Under the pieces are notes generated by a model. The model worked only from the letters and a program-made list of their open reading frames with translations, was not told the origin of the DNA and ran no database searches. The position numbers and the translations under genes are program-made. From Apium graveolens (lineage: Eukaryota > Streptophyta > Magnoliopsida > Apiales > Apiaceae), in NCBI RefSeq assembly GCF_009905375.1, contig NC_133647.1, forward strand, positions 134,349,263-134,413,262: a stretch of DNA of 64,000 bases. The letters are read 5' to 3'. Positions 36,790 through 50,164 of this stretch are shown here, piece after piece (positions within the stretch are counted from its first letter, which is position 1; the number at the start of each line of letters is the position of its first letter).

Positions 36790-37560
36790 TCAGATAGAAA
36801 ATGAATAGGGATACTTTCTTAACATTGCACTTTCTAACTCGAGTAAATTTTCCCACATTGTGGTTCTTCCATCAAACTCTGAATAGTTTGATAACCCTTC
36901 TCCTAAGCACTTGTTCCTTTTCACTCTATAACCCTTCCTGGTTGCTCCATATAGGTTACGTCGGGTTGCATGTCTATGTGCTCATATGCCCCTATTTGTC
37001 TGGCATCCAAATTACACTTCCTTAACATTGATACTTGAAACACGTTATGACTTGCTACATGTTCTGGGGTAAGGCTAGCTCATATGCTAACTTCCCAATA
37101 CTTCTTAATATATTCAAGGGTCCGACAAATTGTGGACTTAGCTTTCCTTTCTTTCCGAATCTCATCAATCCTTTCCAAGGGTTTCCAAGGGGATACCTTT
37201 AACAACACTAGGTCCTCTACTTCCTATTCTTTGTCCTTTCGTGTCAAATCAACATACTTCTTATGTCCATCTTGGGTTACTACCAGCCTTCCTCTGATTA
37301 GATCTATTATATCCTTGGTCCTTTGGACTACTGCGGGTCTGAGCATCTTGCGCTCTACAACTTCATCCTAACATAAGGGAGATCGACATTGTCTTCCCTC
37401 AAGGATCTCATAAGGCGACAACTCGATAATGACATATGATCTATTATCGTAAGAAAACTCAATCCGTGTTAAGTGATCATTCCAATTTCTTTCAAGTCTA
37501 TTGCACAGACTCTCATTATAGCTTTTAGCATTAGAGCTTTTGCTTCTCAATACCCATTCT
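36790..37560 (-). pseudogene. Element C: integrase C-terminal part
   Basis: The minus strand shows the end of a gypsy integrase: EFSYDNRSY, then SPYEILEGRQCRSPLC (37368-37480), then TKDIIDLIRGRL, KKYVDL and VLLKVSPWK (about 37,150-37,330), and a C-terminal tail near the chromodomain position ending before the purine tract. Stops and frameshifts break it. The family's usual EFAYNNS and GRKCRSPLCW residues are recognisable. Confidence 0.75.
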
Positions 37561-40329
37561 TTTCCAGTTCGTAATCACTACTACCTTCCGTTCCTAATAT
37601 TATACTGGTTATACTTTTGCTCGTTAGCGTTCTATAACCTTTTAATAACCTCGTCAACCTTAGTATCACGAATGTGTTTCCATTCCGAATACCACCACAA
37701 CTTTACTACTCCTTTTTTAGCTGCTTCTATCTTCGAAAGCTTAATCCTTCATATAAAAGTAAAAGAATTTATTGAGAGATCACTATGATCATGAACACTT
37801 GTTATATCCCATAGTTAGTACAGAAGGTGGCCAGCCTTTAGTACTTGACAAGCAATTAAACAATAGATGGTATCCTACTAGGCTTCTATCACACAGATAG
37901 ATAGTCATTCGGCAATACCTCCCCTTCTGGAAGGGTTGTTCTTCTCAGCTTACATGAAATGAAAAGAAGAGAAAAGAACGAATTGAAGAGAATTGTATAT
38001 ATGAAAAAATATACTGCCACAAAATATCTGGCTTGGAACCTACCTCTGAACTATAGAGGTTTGTCATAGGAGAACAAAACATATATGTATTTATATCAAC
38101 ATCAAGTATTATAGCATCGTATTTCACATGCCTAAATATTTACTATTCCATCCATCATTCTATGGACCCATGCTCTTGCTCGAGCTTATACACAATCACC
38201 TTTGAAACTCCCTCGATATCGAAAATCGAATCTGGGATCTCATTCTAGACATCATCGTTACTAGAATTCTATGCTTGCACCGCAACCTTCCTCATATAGT
38301 AATACGACTCTCTTTTCATAAGAGGGAATAAATATTCAATAGGTAGATACTCTACTTAATTAGTCTATCAATGATAACTTATACACTACCACGACCCGAT
38401 TAGTGGTACTCAATCTCAACATCCATTCTAATACAACTCTCACGGTTGTAATCAGCTCATTACTAGCAGAATCATTGCTGCATTACTATGGTCCACCACT
38501 GACCTACTGTCGTCATTCACTTTCCATGAAGTCTTAATAGCTAACCATACGGAGTCCATGCATCTCGTATTGAATTCTTCTAAGGAGGTAACATGATCAC
38601 CGTTCATGATTCATGAAGAACACTCCTGAACTTGACGTACATATGACATGAAGCAGATAAAATTGCAGAAGAGTTTCAATGAAGGCAACGATAGCAGGTT
38701 AATACCATTCTTAACCGTATATCTTTATTGGGAGACATGCATCTCAAAGGTTCATTTAGTCATTTCGTAACATTTCTGTAACATGGTCCTGGCTTATCTC
38801 AAGATAGTACCTTCTAAGATAGATAGCCCGCTTATGGCGATTACACGAATTAAACCTTTACCAACTACTATTACGGTTGGGTATTGCACGGTCATCAGAA
38901 GGAATGCCAATCTTCCAAACCATAATACAACCTTCACAGCTTTAACCATCATCACTGTATTCTTTTGGCACAAGCGCCTATAATTATCCTCTTACCTTTA
39001 AAGTATCGGCCACCTCTTTGGCCTTTCCTAATAGTAAAATTTCCTTACAGTCAATGTCATTTTAATCACCTCCAAATAAATTTTCTATCTCATTTCAATC
39101 ACTGCTTATGTGAAGATGTCTTCCTTAAAATCTGATGAGTAAAAAAAAAATCACCATTTTTTTCCATAAGTTATTGCCTCAGTCTTTAGAGGTTAATCAC
39201 TGTCACGACTGACTCTCAATCATACTTAGAACATCTTTTATTTTAAGTCCTAATTGCCCTGAACAATTTCGACCATTACTGGTTTGATCCATACTTTCTC
39301 GTGGTTTAACACGTGCCCCACTTGGCATCATTATAATTACGTCATATTTCCTTTATCAACATTCCTATTTTTGAGAATTTTGAATATTACCTTTCTCCTT
39401 GTAAAACCTCGAAGGTTATCCTTGAATCATTCCTCCTGTATTCCCTAGATACAGGGCATATCAAAATACCATTTACTAATACTAAAACCATTGTCTATAT
39501 ACTTCTGAAAATTTTTCCACTGATTCTTAAAGGTTGTTATTACCTTAATCCTTCCCAATTCATACTGTCAAAACTTATACTATCCCTATTAAGGGTGAAA
39601 TGCCAACCTTTATGCATTCCCCTTAGGATTCATTTTAAGTTACCGATGTTCTATCCTTAATTCCTACCTTTTAAAAAAAATACATGCATCCTTCCATGGA
39701 TAAATCAAGTCATATATCCCTGATAAGGGTGTCTTATTCAATCATTCCCACCTCGATAGTACATGTCTAATTTCACAATAACATCTGTATTCAAACTGAG
39801 GTCAACCCATATGGCCTTCAAAAGATAACAACGGTTATCCGCTTTTCTTGCCTAATTTGGTAACGATAACAAGGATGTTCTGGAAGATATTGGTCGTGTT
39901 CAACGTGAACTTCTTCTTAATAATTCCTTATTTACTTTTGTTGTTTATCTCAACAGTCTCCTCAATGTTGGGATATCTTTCATACCTGGCGTCTCCCTTT
40001 CTGGGTATAAAGCCACCGGTCTTACACTTCACATTCTTGAAGGTCACTTCCTTCATCCAATTTTCTTAATTTCTTACTTTCTTGTCTCCTCAGTCTATCC
40101 GCGTCTCATTATTTATCTTTCGAATTATCTCAAGGTTTCCTCGAATCTTCCCAACTTACAGGGGATAAAATATATGTATCTCTTATGCCTTCAACCATCA
40201 ATTTTAACTCATGGTGAATCACCCTCATCCTGACGATTACATACTTTTCTATTTCTATTGCTACGAGTCTTTAGGGTTTCCTCATACCCAACTCCCTTAT
40301 CATACCTCAAACTCTATTGCCTTTATATT
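37561..40329 (-). other. Element C: unresolved eroded interior
   Basis: Protease, most of reverse transcriptase and the integrase core should lie here. I could not recognise RT motifs such as the F/Y-x-D-D box on the minus strand, and no frame is open for long. It may hold strongly mutated pol or unrelated filler. Confidence 0.4.
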
Positions 40330-40930
40330 CCTTTCCACTTCAGTTTCTTTTTATTTTCCTTTCTCTTATCCTTATTTCATGAACCAACATAACATAAGTA
40401 TTGATTTCAAACATCCCGTCATTCTGGATTCGTCCTCAGAACGAATCTTGACAACTTTTACAACTTAGATTCATAATTCATCATACTCATCTGCCTTTGT
40501 TCTGGCTCTAAAGCTTTTACACTATCTCCATAACCTTGGGAGGTACTTTCCTAAAATAATTGACTGAACTTAAATCAGTTTATTATAATCTCTTGCTCCG
40601 TGCCTTCCTTGGCCTTTCACCAGTGGGTGGTCTCTCTCTTAGGAGGGTAAGTGACAAAAACAGTCTTTTATGATTCGTCAATCATTTAAAATCTCAAATG
40701 ATTCCTGTATTTCCTTTAGCCAGGCTCTTGCCTCGACTGGGTCAGCTTGTTCCTTGGAACTCTGAGAGCTTAGCGACTTAAAGAACCTGAAAGAATTTCT
40801 CACCGCATTGTTTCCTCAGGGTGGTGGTTGGGGATAATAGTCTAAGTTCTGTCTAGAAAGGTCCATAAATTGTCGTATAGGAGTACCGTCTCGAGTCTCC
40901 TTTCCTTACTCGACTTTCTGTTTCCTTAGT
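40330..40930 (-). pseudogene. Element C: gag-like remnant
   Basis: Broken frames on the minus strand resemble the Retrotrans_gag domain of Ty3/gypsy elements: PVEARAWLKEIQESFEIL (about 40,680-40,740), then a charged stretch, a FRKVP-like piece, and VKIVRSEDES. Stops occur at short intervals. It lies downstream of the RNase H piece. Confidence 0.6.
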
Positions 40931-41394
40931 ATGAAATGTTTCATCCTTCTCCCATACTTGGGGTTATCTTATACATTAAAAACCTTGTTTTCCACTCTAT
41001 TATGTTATGGGTTCTTCTATCTTGATGGCGTCCTCCCTGACTATCACATTCAGGGTTTGCCCTAAATCTTATTCCTTGAACTATGACTTTCATCTAAGAT
41101 CTCATCTTTAAGCTCTTAAACATTTGGAAACCAAATTCTATAGGAATACCTCATTATTCCCTTATCATCTCTCTCGGTATTAATCTCATATCTATTTGTT
41201 GGCTCTCTGCCTTCATTCATCACTTTTACTGGCACAATATGTTCTTTTCCAATAATTCGGGCTGTATTGCAATCTCAAACAGCTTTTCGGTACCGGCTCC
41301 GGTTACCTTCACTTCTATTTCCATTTTCTCAAAATCTCTTATAAACTCCCCAAAAGACATTATCATCTCGAGTCTCTCCTTTTTACTAAGGGCA

Positions 41395-41890
41395 TCAGCC
41401 ACCATATTGGCTCTCCCCGAATGATAAAGAATCTCCCAATCATAATTCTTGATTAGCTCTAACCGCCTCCTCTAGCGTATGTTGAGCTCTTTCTACGTAA
41501 AAAATGTACTAGAGCTCCTATGGTTTGTGAATCTCGCACTTCTCTCCATACAAGTAGTGCCTCCAATCTTTAGGGCAAAACTATTGCCACGAGCCTAAGC
41601 TCATGGGCGGGGATATCGAATTTTATATTCCCTTAATTGTCTTGACACGGACGCGATTATCTTGCTGTGCTGTATAAGAAGCACCCAAATTCCTTATACG
41701 AAGCGTCACTACACATCCCAAAATCTCCTTTTCCATCCGGCAACGCCAACATAGGGGCCGTCACCAACCTTTGCTTCAGTTCTTAAAAGCTTTTCTCGCA
41801 TTTCTCTGTCCATTCGAACTTCTCAGTCTTATGAGTAAGCCACGTTAAAGGGGCTACTATCTTTACAAACCTGAACGAACCTCTGGTAGT
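41395..41890 (-). pseudogene. Element C: end of reverse transcriptase and RNase H, displaced upstream of gag
   Basis: The minus strand gives eroded matches to the gypsy RT end (YQRFVQ), a thumb-like stretch, then RNase H with CSDASYKEFGC (active-site Asp region) and the C-terminal block with IKNYDW, RANMVADALSKK and nearby residues. Several frames and stops occur. It starts only about 430 nt after the primer site, where gag should be, while a gag-like segment lies downstream. This order is abnormal and suggests deletion plus rearrangement or template switching. Confidence 0.65.
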
Positions 41891-42318
41891 GACCGGCCAA
41901 TCCTACCTCTGGTAGTTGCCCTAACCATGGTCATCAATTCCTCAGTGGTCCTTTATTCATTCTTGTCAAGATCCTTCTCAGCGATAATCCCTTATAGGAC
42001 AACATTCTCGACCGCTACATCCTCAATATCAACATCATCCGGTACTGTGTTAGGACGCTCTATCGGATCCACAATCTGATCTCCAATTAGTAATAAAACA
42101 TCATCGCGCTGTTACTCCTCCTCCCCAGGGTTCGGAGTTCCGCTACCATATACGATAACAAACTACGCTTCCATCACGATATTTATATAGGTTCCCATAA
42201 GGGTTTTAACTGTCAGTACTACGTTAGGTAGTCCGACTATGAACTTGGCAAGAGTTCTTATTATCTTAGTGAACTTATTATTTTAACGTCACATCATCTC
42301 TGAGGTTTATAACGCTTA

Positions 42319-42330
42319 GCTCTGATACCA
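42319..42330 (-). other. Primer binding site of element C (tRNA-iMet)
   Basis: Reads TGGTATCAGAGC on the minus strand, a perfect match to the site commonly used by plant LTR retrotransposons, four bases inside the 5' LTR. Confidence 0.9.
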
Positions 42331-42334
42331 TTTC

Positions 42335-44480
42335 TGTAACACCCCCAAATCCGGGGTCGGGGATTCGGGTTGTTACGAGTTCCATATCCCTTAACAACAC
42401 TTAATCTTAACAATCAACCTATTCCTGCGTACTGTGACCCCACAATATACACACACACACCGCAAGTTATAGTCTCAGAGATGAATACCCAAAAAAATAA
42501 CACAAGTCGTTTTATTCCACAATTATCTGCCAATACACCTTAAAAGGTTTTCTGAATAAATTTACATTTTCTTTGCCATTATTACAATTCATAAATATAC
42601 ATAAATCTGGTACATCAAAAGTTGAAGTCTAGCCTATTGGTAGTTCCTACCTCAGCTACAGCGACATCAATGCCCATAGGAAGCTGCGGAACGTTTCCTA
42701 TCCGCTCGCGACTCGGGAGCTTGGTCCTGTTCGTCTTGTCTATCTGATGTTGTGTGATGAAAGAAGAAAGCAAGGGTGAGCAGCAAGCCCACCAAAATAA
42801 TATATATAATGATTAACAATATGTGAGCCTTCTCATAGTACTCATGAAAGTCTTGGTCAAAAGAAATGAACCAAGTTTGATATCTTAATGCGATGAAGTC
42901 GCAAAATATTCAGTATATATACATATATACTTTTCAAAATCTTGGAAGTCCTCTTCCATACATAATATACACAGAGTTCTAGTTTATAACTGTATAAAAC
43001 TATCGTTGCAAGGTGATCTCATATATCTAACCTTGACTCAACGTTTTTCTGAAAACCTTTGTCATGCATAAGATAATCATTTACTAGATATAAGTTTAAA
43101 AGATGAAGTTACAAGATACTCCAATATACTTATATCTTTTCCAAATACTACTTGAACTACCACCGTTCAAGTTATAACTAGTTTCAAAAGTTCATCACAT
43201 AGATGAGACTACAAGACCAGATTTGAATAGATTAAATCTTTAAAATATCATCAAAATAAAATGAAGTTACGAGATACTTCATTTGATGCAAACATCATTC
43301 TGAAAACTTGACCCTGCCAACACTCAACAATCGCCCAACCGTAGCCTTTCTATCGAAGTGCTCTGGGTAGTGTTGCAGAAATATCCAAATGGATGATGAA
43401 CTCATTACGGGAGTTTGCCGCGCCAGGAAGACCACTTACGATGATCAGTCGTAGTAGTGCAATCCCACCATTTTCTACATGTAGAGGAGAACCTGTCGGA
43501 TTTACTTGTCAATCGAACACTGAACTCCTAAGGAATGGACCGCCTTAGCGGAACTTCCAGGCCATTTGGGCCAATATAATAAGGCTGGGCCGGCGCTACT
43601 CGACCACTTACGCCACTCCTAGTTCAGATGAAATCCATGACTCTGAAACGTAAAGCTCGTCCCCACTTTCCCCAAGTAAAAACTTGTTGATACGGCTCCA
43701 CCAAGATGTCGTATCTAGTTGGAAAGGAAAACTCACCGATATTTCCCAGGCGATGCCTGTTAGTGGATTAACTTGTTCCAAGAATTTTACTTCCCGAGTG
43801 TTGGGTAAGTAATCAAAAACTCTTTTATCAAGACAACAACCTTGTTGCGAATATAAAATACACCACAGAGCCGGATCCCTCCGGTTTTGAGCGAGTATTT
43901 AAATCCCCTTTTTAAAAGGAAGATCTTAAATATAAAAATGAGTTTTGGGATCCGCTATAACCTTTGAAAATCATTTTAAAGACTTGAAAACACTTTAAGG
44001 AGTGTTTGGAATAATGCTGATTTAATAAGGTAAATCAGTCTCAATATAAAGAAATATCTGAATATTATTATTTAAATAATATTCCCATAAAGAATATTTT
44101 TTATAAAAATAATTGAAGTAGAAGTTGTAAAACTTATACTTGAAATGAATAGTAAATAATCAAAGATATACTTATACGAAAGTAATATCTTTATTTGAAT
44201 AATCAAAAATAAGTTTGATTATCGAAACATTATTCTTTAATAAATTAAAGAATATTATTAAATAATAAGCGGAGTCATAATACCTCGAATGAATATTATA
44301 AATAATATTCATTAAATAAAATAACGGAGTTATACATCCTCAAATGAATATTCAAGTAATATTCAATAAATAATATAAAGGAGTCATAAGTCCTCGAATG
44401 AATATTCAAGATAATATTCATTAATAAAATAAAGTTATCGAATAAACCTTATTCGATTAATAGTTTTGAAAACTATAACC

Positions 44481-44512
<32 letters not shown>

Positions 44513-46580
44513 CAAATCTACTCGGGATCCTCAACTCCCGGTTTTAGAAAATGTTTTCACCTTTGAGTCCATATACTAAGGGTATATGCAAATTACCGCT
44601 ATTCTCTAGCATAGGTATTATCAACTGAACCAACAGATATATATGGCAAGAATACGAAATAGGCATGCATATATATACCATATCAGCATGCTTCAATATA
44701 TCGCAACATTTGCTAATTAACCAACATGCATCTATCACAAGATAATGCATATACATATATACATCACAACAACAGTATAACGGGTAGAAAACTTGCCTGA
44801 GCGACTGGGGGTTACGAATGGCTCGGGACGAGTCTGGTAACCTATAAACAACAAGTAAGTTGGAATTAAACAAAAGTCACTTGTAAATCTATACTTTAAC
44901 TAACTTAGACTCTAACGCTTGTTTTGCGCTTACTGATTCTCTTAAGTCACTCGAGTACCCTTGGCTCCACCATTTTTAATAATTTAACCATTACGAGTTT
45001 TAAGGAGATTCCTTCGCGAGTGTCTTACCAACTGCCTAACACTCTTACCATAATTGTTTCGTACACTAATTAACCCTTTAAGGTCTTTAACCTATGTTTC
45101 AAAGTAAGGCGAGGGAAATGTTTCGTTCGCGAAACGCCGTTACTTAAAACGGTCGTTTCTCCTAAACCGTACATCGGAATCAAACGAACTACATATCAAA
45201 ACGAAGCTCGTAACATGAACTATCTAAACATGGCAATGGTCATAATCTAGCAGGGAGTTCTCGGGTCCAAATGTTATGAACAAAAGCAGTCTAAAGTAAA
45301 TCGGACATTACGACGACTATGTTTACGCGATTTCCCAATTTTATACCCTTCCAATTCAACCCATAATCAAGCCACAATCACATCCCAATCCAAACTCCAT
45401 CCATACCACATCCTAACAGCCCCAATCAATTCAATATTAACATTTATACTTATGCTTAAGCTTGAATTTAACTATACTTAAGTTATTTTAACCAAAACAA
45501 CAAGATTCACCATCCATTTCACTACCACTCCAACCCAAATTCTAAACCAACAAGCATTAAGCTACTATATCACCATAACAACTAGAATCATCCTATTTAA
45601 CAAAGTAAAGCTAGGGTTTGGAGATGATATACCTTCCTTGAAGTGGTGTGAGTAGCTAGGAAGCCTTAAGAAGCCTTGAGGAGTCTTAGAAAAGCTTGGA
45701 TCTTAAAGGAAAAACAAGAAAATCAAGTTAAAATTCTTGAAGTCACTATTCATTGTCTTCTTCATTGATTTCTTGAAGAAGATTGAGAAAGAATTGAAGG
45801 CTTAAACTCATAAGATAGCCATAACTATGCATAAGGATGACTAGGGAATTATCTTACCAATTTAGGAAGCCTTGAAATTGGATTTTGAAAATTTTCCCTT
45901 TGAAATTGAAAAAAGCCGAGAGCAACCTTGGTGAAGAGAAATATTTTGTGTTTTTGTTTGATGAAAATGAAATGATTGGCTTGGTGGATGAAGTTTTATT
46001 TTGGTTAATTACCTTTTTAGCCTTAACTTTGTGTGGTTTTAATTCAACCACATCTCCTTCCTTCCCATGTCATGCTTATGTCATGCTCATAATGTCATCC
46101 TCCCCTCCTTGTCCTCTTCTCATTGGTTGGTTGACATCATCCTCTCTAATCCCTTTGATTAACTTCCTAATTGTTTGCCTAATGACCGCTGATCTGTTAT
46201 ACGGTTCGCTTAACTTTCGTTTTCGTTTATCGTTTGAGGGATCATACCCGGGATCTTATTACTTAGGTTCCCTTAACCTTTCTCAATATATTATATTCCT
46301 TTTATGATCCTCTCTTATAATCCTTTAATTTAAATCCTTTTTATCCTGTTACCTTATACTCAATTCTTTCCGTATCTAATGGATTTTCGGGAAAAATCAA
46401 AGTGTTCGGAATTGGATTCTAACAATCTTTACATACACTTATATACCATGTAGAGTACTAATAAAATCTCAGAATATCCATAACAGAATCCCTACATAGT
46501 GGGGCATGAAAAGTTTTCTCATTCAGCAAAAACACTATTCAGAAGGGTTTCAAAAATTTCCAAAAATTGGGGTTATTACA
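42335..46580 (-). repeat. Element C 5' LTR (right in window), 4246 bp
   Basis: It is the partner of the LTR at 32501-36756. On the minus strand it precedes the primer binding site, so it is the promoter-bearing copy. The end adjoining the S1 integrase, GGTTATTACA, is followed directly by the AGAGA duplication. Confidence 0.9.
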
Positions 46581-46585
46581 AGAGA

Positions 46586-47755
46586 TCTTGTGAGAGGACT
46601 TCCAAAATCAATATTTGCTCCTGATGGTCTTTGTGACTCATGTCAAAAGGCAAAACAAAGAAAATCTTCATTCAAGAGCAAAACGGAATCCTCAATTCTT
46701 GAGCCTTATCACTTACTGCATGTTGATTTATTTGGTCCAGTCAATGTCATGTCTATTACAACGAAGAAATATGCTATGGTTATAGTGGATGAGTTCACAA
46801 GATACACTTGGGTGTATTTCTTGCACAAGAAGAATGAAACTGCATCTACTCTAACTAATCATGTCAGACAGCTGGATAAGTTAGTCAAAGATTCTGTTAA
46901 AATTAAAAGATGTGATAATGGTACAAAGTTCAAGAATTTAATCATAGAAGAGTTCTGCAAAAAGCAAGGAATAAAGCAGGAATTTTCTGCATCTGGAACT
47001 CCACAGTAGAATGGAGTTGTAGAAAGAAAGAACAGGACTCTTATTGAAGCTACACGAACTATGCTTGATGAAGCAAAGCTACCAACCTATTTTTGGGCTG
47101 AAGCTGTGCAGACTACTTATTTTACACAGAATGTTACACTCAAAAACAAGCATGGAAAAACACCATATGAGATGGTGACGAAAAAGAAGCCAAATCTGAA
47201 ATACTTTCATGTATTTGGATGCAAGTGTTTTGTTCTTAAGACTCATCCTGAACAGCTATCAAAATTTGATCTAAAAGCTGATGAAGGAATTTTTGTTGGA
47301 TATCCACTTTCCATAAAATCCTTCAGAGTCTACAATTTAAGAACACGGGTTTTCATGGAATCTATCAATGTATCTTTTGATGATAAAAAGATTACTGGAC
47401 TTGAAGATTTCAATGATCATGATCAGCTGAGATTTGAAAATGAAGATGTAAATTCTGATTCTGTAAATTCTGTTGACCAAAATGCTGATCCTGTAAGTTC
47501 TGATGGGTTAAATTCTGATGTCATTGAAACTGCGGTAACTGCTCCAAAGGAAAATGCACCTATTCAGGGGGAGCAAGCTGATGATCATACCACATCTCAA
47601 GACTCTCAAGAAGCATCAGAACCAGTCACTGGATCTTCAAGTTCTGATTCATCAAGTTCTGATGAGCCAAATTCTGACAATTCTGGAAACTCTAATTCTT
47701 CAATTCCTGGAGGATCCAACTCAAATTCTGGAATCTCAGAGAGCATAACTTAAGA
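46586..47755 (+). pseudogene. S1 integrase, second part
   Basis: Integrase resumes after element C with the Cys pair of the zinc finger (CDSCQKAKQ) and the catalytic core: first Asp in HVDLFGPVN, second Asp in RCDNGTKF (S2 reads RSDNGTEF), and the Glu in GVVERKNR. A TAG at 47007-47009 cuts the frame just before the last. The second frame 47061-47753 covers the C-terminal integrase region (FGCKCFVL, then GIFVGYP) and a Ser/Asp-rich linker coded by repeated TTCTGAT-type codon pairs, ending in a TAA. Confidence 0.85.
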
Positions 47756-47849
47756 GGGAGCATCAGAAAATGCTGATGAAGATAACATGGATCATGAGGG
47801 AGGATCCAGTTCTAGAGATCAACTTCCATCTGTAAGGAAGTGCACCTGA

Positions 47850-49475
47850 CTTAATTATTGGAGATCCTGAAGCAGGTGTCAGAACTAGAACAGTAACAAC
47901 AAATGAATGTCTCTATCATTCCTTTCTATCTCAGACTGAACCAAAGAAAGTGGAAGAAGCTCTTCAAGATGTTGATTGGGTGCAAGCAATGCAGGAAGAG
48001 TTAAATGAATTTGAAAGAAATAAAGTCTGGACCCTAGTACCAAGACCAAAGGACAAAACAATTATTGGTACAAAATGGGTGTTCGGAAATAAAACTGACA
48101 GTGATGGCATAATTACAAGAAACAAAGCAAGGCTGGTTGCTAAAGGTTACTCTCAACAAGAGGGTATTGACTATGATGAAACATTTGCTTCAGTTGCTAG
48201 ATTGGAAGCCATAAAATCTTTTTGGCTTATGTTGCTCACAAAAAGTTTAAAGTCTTTCAAATGGATGTGAAAAGTGCTTTTCTCAATGGAGAATTGGAAG
48301 AAGAGGTATATGTTGAACAACCTCCGGGCTTTGTAGATCCAAAATTTCCAAATCATGTCTACAGGCTTGACAAAGCACTTTATGGCCTTAAGCAAGCTCT
48401 AAGAGCATGGTATGAGACTTTAGCTCAATTCCTTCTAGAAAATGGATTTTACAAAGGCACAATTGACAAGACTTTATTCTACCTCAACCATGGAAAGGAC
48501 TTACTTTTGTTATAGATATATGTTGATGATATCATCTTTGGCTCTACCAATATAAAACTTTGTGAAAGATTTTCCAAGTTAATACAGTCAAGATATCAAA
48601 TGAGTATGATGGGAGAGTTGAGTTATTTTCTGGGACTTCAAGTCAAACAAACTGAAGAAGGTACTTTTATCAGTCAATCCAAGTACACCAGAAATTTACT
48701 CAAGAAATTTGGAATGCAAGACAGTTCTACTGCATCAACTCCCATGGCCACTGCCACCAAGTTAGATAAAGATACTGGAGCATCATTAGATATTATTAAC
48801 TACAGAGGTATGATTGGCTCTTTACTCTATTTAACTGCAAGTAGACCAGATATCATGTATGCTACCTGTCTTTGTGCAAGATTTCAGGCTGATCCAAGAG
48901 AACCTCATCTAATAGCTGTGAAAAGAATTTTCAAGTACCTCAAGGGTATAGTTGATCTAGGATTGTGGTATCATAGGGAATCAGATTTTAAGCTAATAGG
49001 TTACTCAGATGCAGATTTTGCAGAATGCAAAATAGACAGAAAAAGCACTAGTGGAAGCTGCCAGTTTCTTGGAGGCAGATTGGTTTCTTGGTTTAGCAAG
49101 AAACATAAATCAATTTCCACATCAACTGCAGAAGCAGAATATATTGCTGCAGGAAGCTGTTGTGCATAGATTTTTTGAATGAAGAATCAGTAACTGGACT
49201 ATGGGTTAGAATTTTCTAAAATACCTATTTACTGTGATAATCAAAGTGCTATTGCTATGATAGGAAATCCAGTTCAACACTCAATGAAAAAGCACATCAG
49301 CATTAGGTACCATTTCATAAGGGAACATGTGATGGAAGGTACAGTGGAATTGCATTTTATTCCAACAGATCAACAACTAGCAAATATCTTCACAAAACCA
49401 CTATGTGAAGCTACTTTTACAAGACTGGTAAATGAATTTGGAATGGTTTCAGGTTCTTTCTCAAAATCTGTTTAG
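47850..49475 (+). pseudogene. S1 reverse transcriptase and RNase H
   Basis: Broken frames cover the copia RT from [13 protein letters not shown] through WTLVPRPK and the palm. The catalytic [11 protein letters not shown] box follows a TAG at 48513-48515. The RT end (SYFLGLQV) leads into RNase H with DADFAECKIDRKSTSG and STAEAEYIAAGSCC; a stop and shift near 49,170 precede the C-terminal piece 49257-49475. There are at least four interruptions, so it is inactive, but the colinearity with S2 is complete. Confidence 0.85.
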
Positions 49476-50164
49476 TTTTTGTTCTCATACATCAGACTTT
49501 ATGATCAGTGTTTACAGATTTTCCTATATCAATGTAATATGTGCTTAAATTGTAACATATTAAACACTACGTATTATCTGATGTGATTCTATAAACTCTA
49601 AAAGTGTTTTGAATGTTCTGTGACTATTCAATCCAATGAGGATTATCTTGTTAGATGCTGACTTAGTAGTCTTTAACAAACTATGTATCCCATGTTTGAA
49701 TTAGTTATTTATGTGAAAATCAATAACACAAGCAAATTCTGATTTTGATCTTAGTCAAATTTACTTCCTATATCTTATTACTAAGTCACAAACTTGATTA
49801 TTGTTTCTTATCTGTCAAATTCTGATGTCATTAAATCTTAAGAATGAACTACATGCTTGATAAGCCTCACTTATCTGAAGAAAATAAAAGAAAAGAAAAA
49901 AATTAAAATCAGGTACTCCTTTGAGATCTAGAGTAATTTATATGAAATGGAAGATCTAAGTGCATTGCTGGTATTAAGTTATATGCATTAGAAAAGCAAA
50001 TTAGTTTTTCTTGGTAACTTTTCACATTCTCTGATTACTGGAGAAATATTCTGATAACAGCATTAATTCTGATGGCACTTGTAACTCAATTACACTGAGA
50101 AGCTCTTGTTAAAAGAATTTCGAAAGATGCATAAAATAAGCACAAATAGTTGAGGTGGATTCTT
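49476..50164 (+). other. S1 post-pol spacer, left part
   Basis: Non-coding DNA after the RNase H stop. It aligns with the S2 spacer read on the minus strand (57,000 down to about 56,290), including GATGCATAAAAT-AGCACAAA and GTTGAGGTGGA near 50,128-50,160. S2 is inserted at 50165; the sequence continues at 63380. Confidence 0.8.

Larger units (their letters stand above)
32501..46580 (-). mobile_element. C: full-length Ty3/gypsy (Tekay-like) retrotransposon, 14,080 bp, inside S1 integrase
   Basis: Two direct repeats of 4256 bp (32501-36756) and 4246 bp (42335-46580), each TGTAAC...TTACA, flank a 5578-bp interior. The target duplication AGAGA is at 32496-32500 and 46581-46585. A PBS identical to TGGTATCAGAGC lies on the minus strand next to the right-hand LTR, and a purine tract lies next to the left-hand one, so transcription runs right to left. 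In about 600 aligned bp at the LTR starts I count 6 substitutions, roughly 1 percent, so this is a recent insertion. The interior is nonetheless badly broken. Confidence 0.9.

Noticed and set aside
41239..41424. Plus-strand frame in the interior of element C
   Set aside because: It is antisense to the RNase H remnant and has no domain of its own.
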